A stretch of DNA of 56,262 nt from Saprospiraceae bacterium. Its GTDB lineage: Bacteria; Bacteroidota; Bacteroidia; Chitinophagales; Saprospiraceae. Position 1 is the first letter of the stretch, and every line of letters starts with the position of its first letter. Position numbers and translations under genes: made by a program. Where the stretch lies: contig JAHDIN010000022.1 of the NCBI GenBank assembly GCA_020630775.1, positions 1 through 56,262 of the forward strand. The letters are read 5' to 3'. This document shows, in pieces, positions 1-10,743 of the stretch. The notes below the pieces were generated by a model that did no database searches, had not been told where the DNA came from, and was given only the letters and a program-made list of their open reading frames with translations.

Positions 1-129
1 GTTAAGAGATGGTCTTGGTTAGAGTGGAATCCTGAAAGACAGGAAGGTACATTTATGGAATATCCTGAAAGACAAGCTATTCCAGAAAACATTAATGAAC
101 AGTTGATTGTAGAATTATACTCTAAGTAA
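1..129 (+). CDS. rpsD: 30S ribosomal protein S4, C-terminal end (partial)
   Basis: The window opens inside a reading frame whose last 42 codons end with the C-terminus typical of ribosomal protein S4: a WLEW motif, a YPER motif, then a PENI...EQLIVELYSK ending. S4 binds 16S rRNA early in assembly of the small subunit. It lies 51 bases ahead of rpoA, the usual order rpsD-rpoA-rplQ at the end of bacterial ribosomal operons, so the three are probably co-transcribed. The N-terminal three quarters lie outside the window. Confidence 0.95.
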   Translation, partial: VKRWSWLEWNPERQEGTFMEYPERQAIPENINEQLIVELYSK

Positions 130-180
130 TTCTAAACAATCAATACATTTCTTCAATTGGTAAACACGCTAAACTAAGTT

Positions 181-1179
181 ATGAGTATTCTTAATTTTCA
201 GAGACCCAACAAAATTTTATTAACCAAGGCAGATGACTTTGATGGTTCATTTGAATTTAAACCATTAGAGCCCGGTTTTGGTCAAACAATTGGTAATTCT
301 CTAAGAAGGGTACTATTATCTTCTTTAGAAGGTTATGCCATTTCAGCAATAAGAATAGCAGGTGTTGATCACGAATTCTCAACTATCAAAGGTGTTGTTG
401 AAGATGTAGTCGATATCGTTTTGAACATGAAGCAAGTAAGGCTTAAGCCTGAAATTGATATGCCAGATATGGACTCTGAAAAGATTTATCTGACAATTAG
501 TGGAAAAGAACAATTAAAGGCTGCTGACATAGAGGCACATACTAATGTGTTTAAAGTTATGAACCCAGAACTTGTAATCTGTAACATGGATTCAAGTGTA
601 AATTTGGAAATCGAATTAACGGTTACAAAGGGAAGAGGATATGTTCCTGCTAGTGAGACTTTATCAAAAGATGCTTCTATAGGAGTTATTCCTGTTGATG
701 CGATTTATACGCCAATAAAAAATGTGGCCTATAAAATTGAGAATACAAGGGTAGAACAAAGAACTGACTACGAAAAATTAACTATTGATATCAAAACTGA
801 TGGAACAATCCATCCTGAAGATGCAGTGAAAGAGGCTTCAAGAATTTTGATTCAGCACCTGATGTTGGTAACGGATGAAAATATCACATTTGAAACTGAG
901 AAGAGTAGAGAGGATGATATCGTAGATGAGCATATTTTACATATGCGTAAGCTATTGAAGACACCACTTGAAGATTTAGATTTATCTGTAAGAGCATACA
1001 ATTGTTTGAAAGCAGCTAAGATTAATTCTCTTGGTGAGATGGTAAAATATGATACCAACGAATTATTGAAGTTCAGAAATTTCGGTAAGAAGTCTCTAGT
1101 AGAAATTGAAGAACTACTACAAAATAAAGGTCTTACTTTCGGTATGGACTTGTCTAAGTATAAGTTAGACGAAGAATAA
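181..1179 (+). CDS. rpoA: DNA-directed RNA polymerase subunit alpha
   Basis: This 332-residue protein has the full RpoA architecture. An N-terminal dimerisation and assembly domain (about residues 1-230, with the [19 protein letters not shown] signature near residue 30) is followed by a linker and a C-terminal DNA-binding domain (about 255-320) with helix-hairpin-helix features such as LRKFRNFG-like residues near 295-300. The alpha dimer is the platform on which beta and beta' assemble; its C-terminal domain contacts upstream DNA and activators. Length is normal for the family. The gene sits between rpsD and rplQ as expected. The ATG start is preceded by no strong Shine-Dalgarno sequence, which is usual in Bacteroidota. 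Confidence 0.98.
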   Translation: MSILNFQRPNKILLTKADDFDGSFEFKPLEPGFGQTIGNSLRRVLLSSLEGYAISAIRIAGVDHEFSTIKGVVEDVVDIVLNMKQVRLKPEIDMPDMDSEKIYLTISGKEQLKAADIEAHTNVFKVMNPELVICNMDSSVNLEIELTVTKGRGYVPASETLSKDASIGVIPVDAIYTPIKNVAYKIENTRVEQRTDYEKLTIDIKTDGTIHPEDAVKEASRILIQHLMLVTDENITFETEKSREDDIVDEHILHMRKLLKTPLEDLDLSVRAYNCLKAAKINSLGEMVKYDTNELLKFRNFGKKSLVEIEELLQNKGLTFGMDLSKYKLDEE

Positions 1180-1299
1180 TTGTTTTTAAGGATCGTATCG
1201 ACTCTACTATAGGATCCATTACTAAATAGCATATAACTAGGTTTAATAAAAAACAAGTCGATTATTAACTTAAACCAGGTGATGCGCAATTAATTTGTC

Positions 1300-2055
1300 A
1301 TGAGACACGGAAAAAAATTCAATTCCCTAGGAAGAAAGAAGGGACACAGAAGAGCATTATTAATGAACCTTTCAAATGCTCTTATCAAACACAAAAGAAT
1401 TAATACAACTTTAGCAAAAGCTAAAGCTTTAAGGGTACACATCGAACCATTGGTTACGAAAGCTAAAACAGATTCCGTACACTCAAAAAGAATCGTTTTT
1501 GGGTATCTTCAAAATAAAGAAGCTATCAAAGAATTATTCGGTCCAATAGCAGAAAAGGTAGGAGATAGACCAGGTGGATATACAAGAGTAATCAAAACTG
1601 GATTTAGAAAAGGTGATGGCGCAGAGATGGGTATGATTGAATTTGTAGACTTCAATACAATTTACACATCAGCTAAGCCAGAGAAGAAAGGAAGAAGAAG
1701 ACGTAAAAAGAAAGGAGGCAACACCGAGGCAGCAGCAGCAGCTACTGCAGCAGCAGCGACTGCGGCAACAAGCGAAAATAAAGCTGCTGATGATTTAACA
1801 AAAATTGAAGGCATAGGGCCAGCAATTTCTAAAGTATTAACTGCTCAAGGTGTAGTAAGTTTTTCTGACTTAGCAGATATGGGGGCAGATGAAGTTAAAT
1901 CTATATTAGAAGGGGCTGAAGGTAATTTTGCTGCTCATGACCCGACTACTTGGCCGAAACAAGCTGAAATGGCAGCTCAAGGGAAGTGGGACGAATTAAA
2001 GAAGTGGCAAGATGAGTTAGATGGTGGAAAAGAAGTAAGCTCAGAAGAAGAATAA
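1300..2055 (+). CDS. rplQ: 50S ribosomal protein L17 with C-terminal helix-hairpin-helix extension
   Basis: Residues 1-120 are a normal L17 (start [21 protein letters not shown]), a large-subunit protein near the exit tunnel. At 251 residues the protein is about twice the length of E. coli L17. A lysine/arginine-rich stretch (about 130-140) and an alanine-rich linker (about 143-157) lead to an acidic domain of about 85 residues. That domain contains a helix-hairpin-helix-like signature ([13 protein letters not shown] near 168-180) and a HDPTTWPKQ motif near 218. Similar domains are attached to ribosomal or poorly characterised proteins in other Bacteroidota, as I recall them. The gene is followed directly by an intrinsic terminator and closes the operon. 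The role of the extension is unknown. Confidence 0.95.
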   Translation: MRHGKKFNSLGRKKGHRRALLMNLSNALIKHKRINTTLAKAKALRVHIEPLVTKAKTDSVHSKRIVFGYLQNKEAIKELFGPIAEKVGDRPGGYTRVIKTGFRKGDGAEMGMIEFVDFNTIYTSAKPEKKGRRRRKKKGGNTEAAAAATAAAATAATSENKAADDLTKIEGIGPAISKVLTAQGVVSFSDLADMGADEVKSILEGAEGNFAAHDPTTWPKQAEMAAQGKWDELKKWQDELDGGKEVSSEEE

Positions 2056-2080
2056 AGAATAGTGAAAACCAACATATTTA

Positions 2081-2115
2081 AAAGGTGTCCTACTTTCGTA
2101 GCGGCACCTTTTTTT
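2081..2115 (+). terminator. Intrinsic terminator after rplQ
   Basis: The arms AAAGGTG and CACCTTT close a hairpin, with a short inner TAC/GTA pairing, followed by a run of T. It lies 25 bases after the rplQ stop and ends the ribosomal operon. Confidence 0.85.
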
Positions 2116-2239
2116 ATGAATTTTCATATCATTACCACATTAGAACATTTGATTTCGGTAATATCGATTCTATTGCAGTTTTATTTAATAATCAATTGCA
2201 ATAAGCTCTAACTTTTCAAGTCATATTAGCACAATCTTT

Positions 2240-2247
2240 TATATTTG
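2240..2247 (+). promoter_or_regulatory. Bacteroidota -7 promoter box before carA
   Basis: TATATTTG fits the TAnnTTTG -7 consensus of the primary sigma factor in Bacteroidota. It lies 20 bases before the carA ATG, so the leader would be very short. No clear TTTG -33 element is seen at the expected distance. Confidence 0.55.
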
Positions 2248-2267
2248 CAAAACTCATTTTTCAATCA

Positions 2268-4660
<2,393 letters not shown>

Positions 4661-4780
4661 GCTGTAGCTCTAAACTCATATCTTATTGATTTTTAATATA
4701 TTTACGGTGGTTATGTGGGCTTTTCCTACTTAACAAATCCAAATCTTACGAAGAATAGAACCTTATGCAATCATTAAAGA

Positions 4781-5110
4781 ATGCATGTAATTATGGATAA
4801 TATTTTAGATAAGATTAATTTGAATAATGTCAATTGGGTTAACAAATACTCGATTGCCGTATTTCTTTTTGTTATTTGGCTGGGATTTTTTGATAAGTAC
4901 AATTTTCTGACTCAAAGACATCTTTCTAATACGCTTAACAACTTAGAGGAGCGTAAAGAAATGTATGAGAGACAATTAGAAACCGCTATCAAAGAAAGAG
5001 AAGTGATGAATAGCGATATTGAAAAATATGCAAGAGAGCATTATTTCATGCATAAGCCGAATGAGAAAGTTTTCGTGATTAAAGAACCAGAAAAAATAAA
5101 GACTAAATGA
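4781..5110 (+). CDS. Septum formation initiator family protein (FtsB/DivIC-like)
   Basis: This 109-residue bitopic membrane protein has a short cytoplasmic N-terminus, one transmembrane segment (about residues 23-38, ending in a [10 protein letters not shown] motif) and a periplasmic coiled coil (about 45-85) rich in Glu, Lys and Arg. A final [18 protein letters not shown] motif is typical of this Bacteroidota branch. The family takes part in the FtsB/FtsL/FtsQ divisome complex. ATG at 4781 is used; an alternative in-frame ATG at 4793 would remove four residues. The TGA stop overlaps the sucD ATG (ATGA), so the two genes form one transcript. Confidence 0.88.
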   Translation: MHVIMDNILDKINLNNVNWVNKYSIAVFLFVIWLGFFDKYNFLTQRHLSNTLNNLEERKEMYERQLETAIKEREVMNSDIEKYAREHYFMHKPNEKVFVIKEPEKIKTK

Positions 5111-5985
5111 GCGTCTTAGTTAATAAGAATTCTAAAATTATAGTTCAAGGTATAACTGGTAAAGAAGGTAGTTTTCATGCTTCCCAAATGATTGAATATG
5201 GGACACCAGTTGTAGGTGGTGTGACACCAGGAAAGGGAGGCCAAGAACATTTAGGCGTACCTGTATTTAATACAGTATCTGAAGCAGTTGAAAAAGCAAG
5301 TGCGGATACATCTATTATTTTTGTACCACCTGCATTCGCCGGTGATGCTATAATGGAAGCTGCAGCTGCAGGTATCAAAGTTATCATATGCATCACAGAA
5401 GGTATTCCAGTTCAAGATATGGTAAAAGTGAAAGCTTACATTAATGATATGGACTGCAGATTGGTTGGACCTAATTGCCCAGGAGTTATGACTCCAGGAG
5501 AAGCTAAAGTAGGTATCATGCCGGGCTTTATCCATAATCCAGGAAGAATAGGAATTGTTTCAAGATCTGGTACACTTACTTATGAAGCTGTCGATCAAGT
5601 GACCAAAGCAGGTATGGGACAATCGACTTGTATTGGTATTGGTGGTGATCCAATTCCAGGTACGACGACAAAGGAAGCTGTTGAATTGTTAATGAATGAT
5701 CCAGATACAGATGGTATAGTTATGATTGGTGAGATTGGGGGTAATATGGAGGCTAACGCTGCAAGGTGGATCAAGGAGCATGGCACAAAACCCGTGGTCG
5801 GATTTATTGCTGGTCAAACTGCACCGGCTGGGAGAACCATGGGGCACGCAGGTGCAATTGTTGGAGGAAAAGATGATACAGCAGCAGCTAAAATGGCTAT
5901 CATGAGAGAATGCGGAATTGCGGTTGTCGAATCACCAGCAGATATCGGAGATACAATGGCTAAATTATTGGCTGATAAAGCTTAG
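5107..5985 (+). CDS. sucD: Succinyl-CoA ligase (ADP-forming) subunit alpha
   Basis: This 292-residue protein has an N-terminal CoA-binding Rossmann domain ([19 protein letters not shown]) and a C-terminal ligase domain. The phosphohistidine, His247, lies in the GHAGAIVGG motif. Together with SucC it makes succinate and a nucleoside triphosphate from succinyl-CoA in the TCA cycle; sucC is not adjacent, which is common in Bacteroidota. The start overlaps the preceding divisome gene. An intrinsic terminator follows at 6022-6057. Confidence 0.97.
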   Translation: MSVLVNKNSKIIVQGITGKEGSFHASQMIEYGTPVVGGVTPGKGGQEHLGVPVFNTVSEAVEKASADTSIIFVPPAFAGDAIMEAAAAGIKVIICITEGIPVQDMVKVKAYINDMDCRLVGPNCPGVMTPGEAKVGIMPGFIHNPGRIGIVSRSGTLTYEAVDQVTKAGMGQSTCIGIGGDPIPGTTTKEAVELLMNDPDTDGIVMIGEIGGNMEANAARWIKEHGTKPVVGFIAGQTAPAGRTMGHAGAIVGGKDDTAAAKMAIMRECGIAVVESPADIGDTMAKLLADKA

Positions 5986-6021
5986 TAATAAGATGTAAAG
6001 TCAAGGAACCAAAGAGCAATC

Positions 6022-6057
6022 ACCCTTTAAGAGTATTTCTTTTAAAGGGTTTTTTAT
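6022..6057 (+). terminator. Intrinsic terminator after sucD
   Basis: ACCCTTTAA (6022-6030) pairs with TTAAAGGGT (6042-6050), and a T-rich tail follows. It ends the initiator-sucD transcript. Confidence 0.88.
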
Positions 6058-6205
6058 TGTCCAAGAAAATGTACAATGCTTTACACAAGCTATTTTCTGA
6101 AGTCATTTGTTAGCATCACTGAGCACTTTTGTTGGTAAAAACAGGGAATACTAATCTATCGGTATTAAAGTTGTTAAGGTTTGATAGAAATTAAATAGGG
6201 TATAA

Positions 6206-7522
6206 TTGGATTCTGGTATTAAAAAGAAAGTAGATATAGATAAGCTATCTGAGGAATTGGAACTGCTTAGGCATAAATATCGCATACAGTCCTTGCTCAC
6301 TGCATTTATAATTGACTCCCAAAAGAAATATTCTATTGAAGAAATTGCATGGACAATAACAAATAGTCTTATATCTAATCTTGGTTTCGAAGACTGTGTC
6401 GTATATGTTTTGGATGAATCAAAAGAATGCCTAGTTCAGATAGCTGCATATGGCCCCAAAAATCAAGGTGATAACGAAGTAAAGGATAGGCTCGAAATTG
6501 ATTTAGGAGAAGGTATTGTTGGTACAGTTGCACAAACGGGTATTGCTGAGTGTATTAGTGATACATCCGAAGATCCAAGATATATTGTCGATGATGCAAT
6601 TAGGTATTCGGAACTAGCTGTACCGATTATTGTCGATAACAAGGTAATAGGTGTAATTGATTCTGAGCATTCACAAAAGAATTTCTTTAATTCTTTTCAT
6701 ATGGAAATCTTGATGTCTATCGCAGCATTCACTTCAGAAAAGTTGATGAATGCAATCATGTATAAAAAGCTCGAGGAACAGAACAATTCCTTAGAATTAA
6801 AAGTCCAAGAAAAAACAGAATTATTGCAGCAAACTGTTTCTAAACTAAAGAAGTCCAATCAAGAGTTAGAGCAATACGCCCATGTAGTTTCACATGATTT
6901 AAAACAACCATTACGATCAATAAATAGCTTCATACAATTAATAAGTAGAAAAGAAAAAAACCTTACCGACTCTTCTAAGAAGTATATGGCAATTATTTCT
7001 GACTCATGTAAGCAAATGACCAAATTGCTCAATAGCATTCTGGACTATGCCTCATTAAATGGTCAAGAAAAAGAGTATATAGATATAGATTTAAATGAAA
7101 TACTAGGTATAGTATTGAATAATTTATCTCTTCAAATTACTGAAAGCAATTGCCAAATGATTTTTGATGTATTGCCAAGTTTGAAGGCCCACGAATTAGG
7201 TATGATTCAGCTATTTCAAAATATCATTTCCAATTCTATAAAATTTAAAAATCCAGAAATTGACCCGATAATAGAGTTAACCAATCTTAGTAATGAGAAA
7301 CAAGTAGTTATTGAGATTAAAGACAATGGTATTGGAGTTGAAAAAGACGAACAGGAAAATATCTTTTCAATGTTTACTAAACTTCATTCAAAAGTTGATG
7401 GTACTGGTCTAGGACTCAGTCTTTGTAAGAAAATAATGGAACAGCATAATGGCGAGATTAAATTTCAATCTGATGGAAAAGGTAAGGGTAGCACAATTAC
7501 TTTGTATTTTAATTTACATTAA
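6206..7522 (+). CDS. Soluble GAF-domain sensor histidine kinase
   Basis: The 438-residue protein has a GAF domain (about residues 35-180), a coiled-coil linker (about 185-222), a HisKA domain with phospho-acceptor His230 in SHDLKQPLRS, and an HATPase_c domain with the N box (FQNIISNSIKF), DNGIG and GTGLGLSL motifs. No transmembrane segment is visible, so it should sense a cytoplasmic ligand or partner. The HDLKQPL form is typical of phytochrome-like and Bacteroidota kinases. The frame opens after TAA at 6203, so TTG at 6206 is the most likely start. No response regulator is adjacent, so the partner is unknown. It converges on the WYL gene, with only two bases between the stops. Confidence 0.88.
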   Translation: MDSGIKKKVDIDKLSEELELLRHKYRIQSLLTAFIIDSQKKYSIEEIAWTITNSLISNLGFEDCVVYVLDESKECLVQIAAYGPKNQGDNEVKDRLEIDLGEGIVGTVAQTGIAECISDTSEDPRYIVDDAIRYSELAVPIIVDNKVIGVIDSEHSQKNFFNSFHMEILMSIAAFTSEKLMNAIMYKKLEEQNNSLELKVQEKTELLQQTVSKLKKSNQELEQYAHVVSHDLKQPLRSINSFIQLISRKEKNLTDSSKKYMAIISDSCKQMTKLLNSILDYASLNGQEKEYIDIDLNEILGIVLNNLSLQITESNCQMIFDVLPSLKAHELGMIQLFQNIISNSIKFKNPEIDPIIELTNLSNEKQVVIEIKDNGIGVEKDEQENIFSMFTKLHSKVDGTGLGLSLCKKIMEQHNGEIKFQSDGKGKGSTITLYFNLH

Positions 7523-7524
7523 GA

Positions 7525-8532
7525 TTAATAATTAGCTAAGGCCATTCTTAATTTGTTTTTCATTCGATTTCTGAGTTTTTTAGGTTTTAAAATTGTCAGC
7601 GATTCTCCAAAACCAAGTAGTAATCTTTCAAGTTCATAGTTATGGTGAACTTTCATTTGAAATATAATACTTCCATCCTCTTCTTCGGTTAATTTTTTTT
7701 GACTTTTATGAAATGGTTTAGTTAATACATATGGAGCATTTTTTCGATCAACCTTAAACTCAATGTCTATAATGTCATTGTCTGATAATACTGTAACACC
7801 AATAGTATCTTTGTAATACTTGTTGGCATTGAAATTCTTCTGGTTAAGTTTCAATTTCAAGTCCATGTCAATGCTCATGATTCTGTCTAGTGCCAAAGTC
7901 ATCACGCTCTCTCTTCCGTCACATCGACCTACAAGAAACCATCTGTTGTTAAATTCTTTAAGAATATAGGGATGGAAAGTAAAATTACTTTCTCTTCTAG
8001 CAGTAAATGATTTATATGAAATAATTAGTACAATTCTTTTTTGTATTGCTTGATAAAGAATATCTAAGTTTTCTATCCCCTTTAAATTTTCATTTTTTTC
8101 CATATGAATAATTGAGGATTTCTTCTGACTGGTTCTATAAATCTTATCCTCTAGCTTTTGGATTATACCGTTCATTTCAGAGAACAGTGTGAAACTTTTA
8201 AATTGGCTAAGCATTGCCATTGTTTCATTAAGAACATCTAAATCTAATTGCGATAGTGGAACCTTTGTAATGCTATAATTTTCATCTTCATAAGTATAAT
8301 ATTTTCTATCATAACATATTATCGGAGCGTTATACCCTAATTTATCACTTCGCATGGTCTGAATATCAAGTTGTACAGTTCTTTTAGAAACTAAAGTATC
8401 CTTGCCTTCATATTCATACAATGAATCCGAACAAGCTTTAATTAGATTTGTAAGTGTCCATTTTCTATTTCTGTTTTGAAGACACTTGTCAATAGTTCTG
8501 TACCTTATCAATGCATTCTTATTTGTTGCCAT
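7525..8532 (-). CDS. WYL-domain helix-turn-helix transcriptional regulator
   Basis: The 335-residue protein has an N-terminal winged-helix DNA-binding region (about residues 8-65) and a WYL domain (about 155-225) with the core RWFLVG at 197-202, preceded by FHPYIL. A C-terminal extension domain (about 240-330) follows. WYL domains are thought to bind nucleic-acid-type ligands and control DNA-repair or defence genes. The gene is divergent from rtcB across a 65-base intergenic region that holds a perfect palindrome. A matching palindrome and promoter recur before the permuted tRNA pair at 11245. I infer that this protein controls rtcB, itself and that RNA unit. Whether it represses or activates is not visible. 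Confidence 0.9.
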   Translation of the reverse strand: MATNKNALIRYRTIDKCLQNRNRKWTLTNLIKACSDSLYEYEGKDTLVSKRTVQLDIQTMRSDKLGYNAPIICYDRKYYTYEDENYSITKVPLSQLDLDVLNETMAMLSQFKSFTLFSEMNGIIQKLEDKIYRTSQKKSSIIHMEKNENLKGIENLDILYQAIQKRIVLIISYKSFTARRESNFTFHPYILKEFNNRWFLVGRCDGRESVMTLALDRIMSIDMDLKLKLNQKNFNANKYYKDTIGVTVLSDNDIIDIEFKVDRKNAPYVLTKPFHKSQKKLTEEEDGSIIFQMKVHHNYELERLLLGFGESLTILKPKKLRNRMKNKLRMALANY

Positions 8533-8543
8533 AGAATTTTAAT

Positions 8544-8585
8544 TACGCAAATAAATTGCGTAGTTAGATAATATTTTTGATTTAT
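8544..8585 (+). promoter_or_regulatory. Palindromic operator and rtcB promoter (probable WYL regulator site)
   Basis: TACGCAA (8544-8550), a 5-base spacer and TTGCGTA (8556-8562) form a perfect 7+7 palindrome. Twelve bases later comes TTTTGATTTAT (8575-8585). TATTTTTG at 8572-8579 fits the TAnnTTTG -7 box, which places the palindrome centre near -31, where a -33 element would be expected. The same arrangement, with identical spacing, recurs at 11245-11286. Its position between the regulator and rtcB suggests autoregulation as well. Confidence 0.75.
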
Positions 8586-8597
8586 AATTGAATTATT

Positions 8598-9974
8598 ATG
8601 AAAATCAGAGGAAAGGATCTCATTTCAATGGGATATAAACAAGGAAAGTGGTTTAAAGATGCTTTAGTGCATGTTAACAAAATGAGATTAAGTGGATCAG
8701 AATTACTTTTATACTTAGATTCTGTGGCACCTAAAGTAGTTGAACCACATGCAACTCCCGTCAATTTTCACAAGAATATTGAAGCAGAGAACGAGGTAGA
8801 GCAGAATAACGTCAATAGTGTTTTAAATACTATGTATTCCCTTATGAGAACTCCAACTGTAAGAAATGGTGCAGTGATGCCTGACGCTTGTCCTACAGGT
8901 CCTATAGGACAAATTCCTGTTGGTGGAGTAGTAATGACAGAAGATGCTATTCATCCAGCAATGCATAGTGCTGATATTTGTTGTTCTGTTATGATGACTT
9001 CCTTTGGGAGTACCGATCCTAAGAAGGTTTTGGATTTCGCGCATTCTATTACTCATTTTGGTGGAGGGGGTAGGAAGGATCAAAATTTTGAGTTACCTAA
9101 AAGTCTCATAGAGAGAATGAAAGGCAATGAATTTCTAAAGGATAATAATAGTCTACAATTAGCTAAAAGTTATCTAGGTACACAAGGAGATGGTAATCAC
9201 TTTTTATATGTAGGACAATCAGAAAATACTGGTGAAACCATTATGGTCACTCACCATGGAAGTAGAGGTATAGGAGCTTCTCTTTACAAGAAAGGATTGA
9301 GATTAGCTGAATCTTTTAGAAAACAGATTTCTCCAAAAACACTGAAGTATAATGCTTGGATTCCATATTCTGATCCTAAAGGAAAACAATACTGGGAAGC
9401 TCTTCAGATAATTAGAGATTGGACTAAACTAAATCATGAAGTCATTCATCTTGAAACAGAAAAGGCTTTGAGAATTGATCCATTAATACAATTTTGGAAC
9501 GAGCATAATTTTGTTTTTAAAGAAGATAATATGTTTTTCCATGCAAAAGGAGCAACTCCATTGGATGATAAGTTTGTTCCTGATTCTTATAACGGACTCA
9601 GGTTAATTCCATTAAATATGAGTGAACCTATATTGATTGTTAAAGGTCAGACGACAGAAACAAATTTAGGTTTTGCTCCTCATGGTGCAGGTAGAGATGT
9701 CAGTAGAACGCAACATATAAGAAGTAAAGAGGGTAGGACCAAAGAGGAAATCTTTGAAGTAGAAACTAAAGATTTGGATGTAAGATTTTTTTCTGGGGAA
9801 GTTGACATTTCAGAATTACCAAGTGCTTATAAGAATGCTGAAAATGTACAGTCTCAAATGAAGAAGTTTGGATTAGGTGAAATACAGGATAGAATTATTC
9901 CTTATGGTTGTATAATGGCAGGCGATTGGAAAGTCAATGCACCTTGGAGAAAGAAATCAAAGAAAAAGAGATAA
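8598..9974 (+). CDS. rtcB: RNA-splicing ligase RtcB family protein
   Basis: RtcB joins 2',3'-cyclic or 3'-phosphate RNA ends to 5'-OH ends, using GTP and Mn2+, in tRNA splicing or repair. The 458-residue protein keeps the metal and guanylylation residues: Asp126 and Cys128 (HSADIC), His201 (GDGNHF), His219/220 (THHGSRGIG), His315 (FFHAKGATP) and the probable guanylylated His362 in PHGAGRDVSR. The segment SADICCSV differs from the canonical GVDIGCGM, and the protein looks like a divergent bacterial branch. No archease gene is adjacent. It is followed by a small ORF and a terminator, and faces the WYL gene across a palindromic operator. tRNA-like genes and a slipin lie downstream. The lysine/arginine tail (KKSKKKR) may help RNA binding. 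Confidence 0.93.
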   Translation: MKIRGKDLISMGYKQGKWFKDALVHVNKMRLSGSELLLYLDSVAPKVVEPHATPVNFHKNIEAENEVEQNNVNSVLNTMYSLMRTPTVRNGAVMPDACPTGPIGQIPVGGVVMTEDAIHPAMHSADICCSVMMTSFGSTDPKKVLDFAHSITHFGGGGRKDQNFELPKSLIERMKGNEFLKDNNSLQLAKSYLGTQGDGNHFLYVGQSENTGETIMVTHHGSRGIGASLYKKGLRLAESFRKQISPKTLKYNAWIPYSDPKGKQYWEALQIIRDWTKLNHEVIHLETEKALRIDPLIQFWNEHNFVFKEDNMFFHAKGATPLDDKFVPDSYNGLRLIPLNMSEPILIVKGQTTETNLGFAPHGAGRDVSRTQHIRSKEGRTKEEIFEVETKDLDVRFFSGEVDISELPSAYKNAENVQSQMKKFGLGEIQDRIIPYGCIMAGDWKVNAPWRKKSKKKR

Positions 9975-9986
9975 CTTTGCTCTTAA

Positions 9987-10097
9987 ATGAATAAAATTTT
10001 CGAACATATTATAGATGAAAGACCGGAGTTGAGACTTCTTAACCTAAAGGTGCAAGACAATTTCGGACGCTTTATATTATTGGTTTATGAATATTAG
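9987..10097 (+). CDS. Possible 36-residue small protein downstream of rtcB
   Basis: ATG at 9987 opens a 36-codon frame ending in TAG at 10097. It starts 12 bases after the rtcB stop and ends before the terminator at 10127, so it would be on the rtcB transcript. The product mixes charged and hydrophobic residues (starts MNKIFEHIIDERPE, ends in an ILLVYEY tail) and could fold as helix-strand. I recognise no family. The position makes it plausible; length alone would not. Confidence 0.35.
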   Translation: MNKIFEHIIDERPELRLLNLKVQDNFGRFILLVYEY

Positions 10098-10126
10098 TGA
10101 TTAAAAAAACATAAATTGAAAATAGA

Positions 10127-10161
10127 GCGTCCAGTCATTTTGATTGGACGCTTTTTTTTTT
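10127..10161 (+). terminator. Intrinsic terminator of the rtcB transcript
   Basis: GCGTCCAGTC (10127-10136) pairs with GATTGGACGC (10142-10151) with one G-U pair, followed by ten T. This separates the rtcB transcript from the tRNA-like array. Confidence 0.92.
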
Positions 10162-10320
10162 AAATAGGACTTAATAGAAATATAATCAGACTTGAAACAT
10201 AAACGATTGAGAGACAGACAGTTGGATTATTATGTACGAACTGACAAAAGTCAGACTGGTGATATATTGATGTATTATAATTTGTAATTTATTGATAATC
10301 AATTATTTAACATTTAATTT

Positions 10321-10353
10321 TTTGGTTTTTTCAAAATCTTGACTTTACCTTTG
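10321..10353 (+). promoter_or_regulatory. Promoter for the leader ORF and tRNA-like array
   Basis: TTTG at 10321-10324 and TACCTTTG at 10346-10353 fit the Bacteroidota -33 (TTTG) and -7 (TAnnTTTG) boxes with a 21-base spacer. Transcription should begin near 10360, just before the 35-codon ORF. The stretch 10162-10320 is A+T-rich; apart from a small CTGAC/GTCAG hairpin at 10241-10254 I see nothing in it, and no copy of the CGCAA palindrome. Confidence 0.65.
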
Positions 10354-10371
10354 TATTGTAAAATTTTAGAA

Positions 10372-10479
10372 ATGGAATATCAAATGGACATAGAAAGAAA
10401 GCATAGTGGATTTAAGCCCGATACAATGGATAAACTAGAGCAGTTTGTATTTGATCGATTAAAGGAGATCTGTATGTGA
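10372..10479 (+). CDS. 35-codon ORF, possible leader peptide of the tRNA-like array
   Basis: ATG at 10372 opens a 35-codon frame ending in TGA at 10479, just behind a good promoter. Its codons include GAA/GAG, AAA/AAG, GAC/GAT, CAA/CAG, CAT, CCC and CTA. Every amino acid matching the seven anticodons of the following array (Lys, Glu, Asp, Pro, Gln, Leu, His) is therefore represented, in roughly half of the codons. The last codons overlap the 5' arm of a possible antiterminator, and the stop codon lies in a hairpin. It may be a regulatory leader peptide or a real small protein. No family is recognised. Confidence 0.4.
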   Translation: MEYQMDIERKHSGFKPDTMDKLEQFVFDRLKEICM

Positions 10480-10538
10480 TGTATTATATAACATCACATT
10501 TAGAAAGGCATCTCCTTAAGGAGGTGCCTTTTTTTTTT
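10461..10538 (+). promoter_or_regulatory. Possible attenuator: antiterminator versus terminator
   Basis: AAGGAGAT (10462-10469), within the leader ORF, is perfectly complementary to ATCTCCTT (10510-10517). The latter includes most of the 5' arm of the terminator at 10504-10538. Between them TGTGATGT (10475-10482) pairs with ACATCACA (10491-10498), so the two stems can nest. A ribosome that reaches the stop codon at 10477 would cover AAGGAGAT and leave the terminator free. A stalled or absent ribosome would allow the alternative pairing and read-through into the tRNA-like genes. This is inference from base pairing only. Confidence 0.4.
10504..10538 (+). terminator. Intrinsic terminator just before the tRNA-like array
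   Basis: AAAGGCATCTCC (10504-10515) pairs with GGAGGTGCCTTT (10520-10531) around a TTAA loop, with one G-U pair, and is followed by a run of T. Only 19 bases separate it from the first tRNA-like gene, and no promoter is visible in that gap. The array therefore seems to depend on read-through. Confidence 0.88.
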
Positions 10539-10557
10539 GGATTAAATTAAAAAATGA

Positions 10558-10630
10558 TCACCTGTAGCTTAGTTGGCAAAGCACCTAGCTTTTAACTAAG
10601 GGATCGAAAGTTCGAGTCTTTCCAGGTGAA
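10558..10630 (+). tRNA. tRNA-Lys(UUU)-like
   Basis: The acceptor stem TCACCTG/CAGGTGA is a perfect 7 bp. T8 A9, the D-stem GCTT/AAGC, the D-loop AGTTGGCA and A26 follow. The anticodon stem CCTAG/CTAAG has one C-A mismatch; the loop CTTTTAA gives anticodon TTT. The variable region GGATC, T-stem GAAAG/CTTTC and T-loop TTCGAGT are normal. Discriminator A; no CCA is encoded. The first pair is T1-A72 rather than the usual G1-C72 of bacterial tRNA-Lys, so it may not be a housekeeping tRNA. Confidence 0.8.
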
Positions 10631-10641
10631 CAAATAATTAT

Positions 10642-10714
10642 GTCCCGTTCGTACAATGGTTGAGTACGTCCGACTTTCTATCGGGAAATGAGAGTTCGAT
10701 TCTCTCACGGGATA
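10642..10714 (+). tRNA. tRNA-Glu(UUC)-like with pyrimidine at position 37
   Basis: The acceptor GTCCCGT/ACGGGAT pairs with one G-U. The D-stem is GTAC/GTAC, the anticodon stem TCCGA/TCGGG, and the loop CTTTCTA gives anticodon TTC. T-stem GAGAG/CTCTC and T-loop TTCGATT are complete; the variable region has 4 nt. Position 37, next to the anticodon, is T, whereas it is nearly always a purine. No CCA is encoded. Confidence 0.78.
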
Positions 10715-10743
10715 CAAAGATTTTTAAAAGCTGAAATCTAAAT

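Noticed and set aside
852-1289. 145-codon ORF antisense to rpoA
   Set aside because: It overlaps a conserved essential gene and has no family resemblance.
6206-7522. Histidine kinase as part of the RNA-repair locus
   Set aside because: It only converges on the WYL gene and shares no operator or promoter with rtcB.
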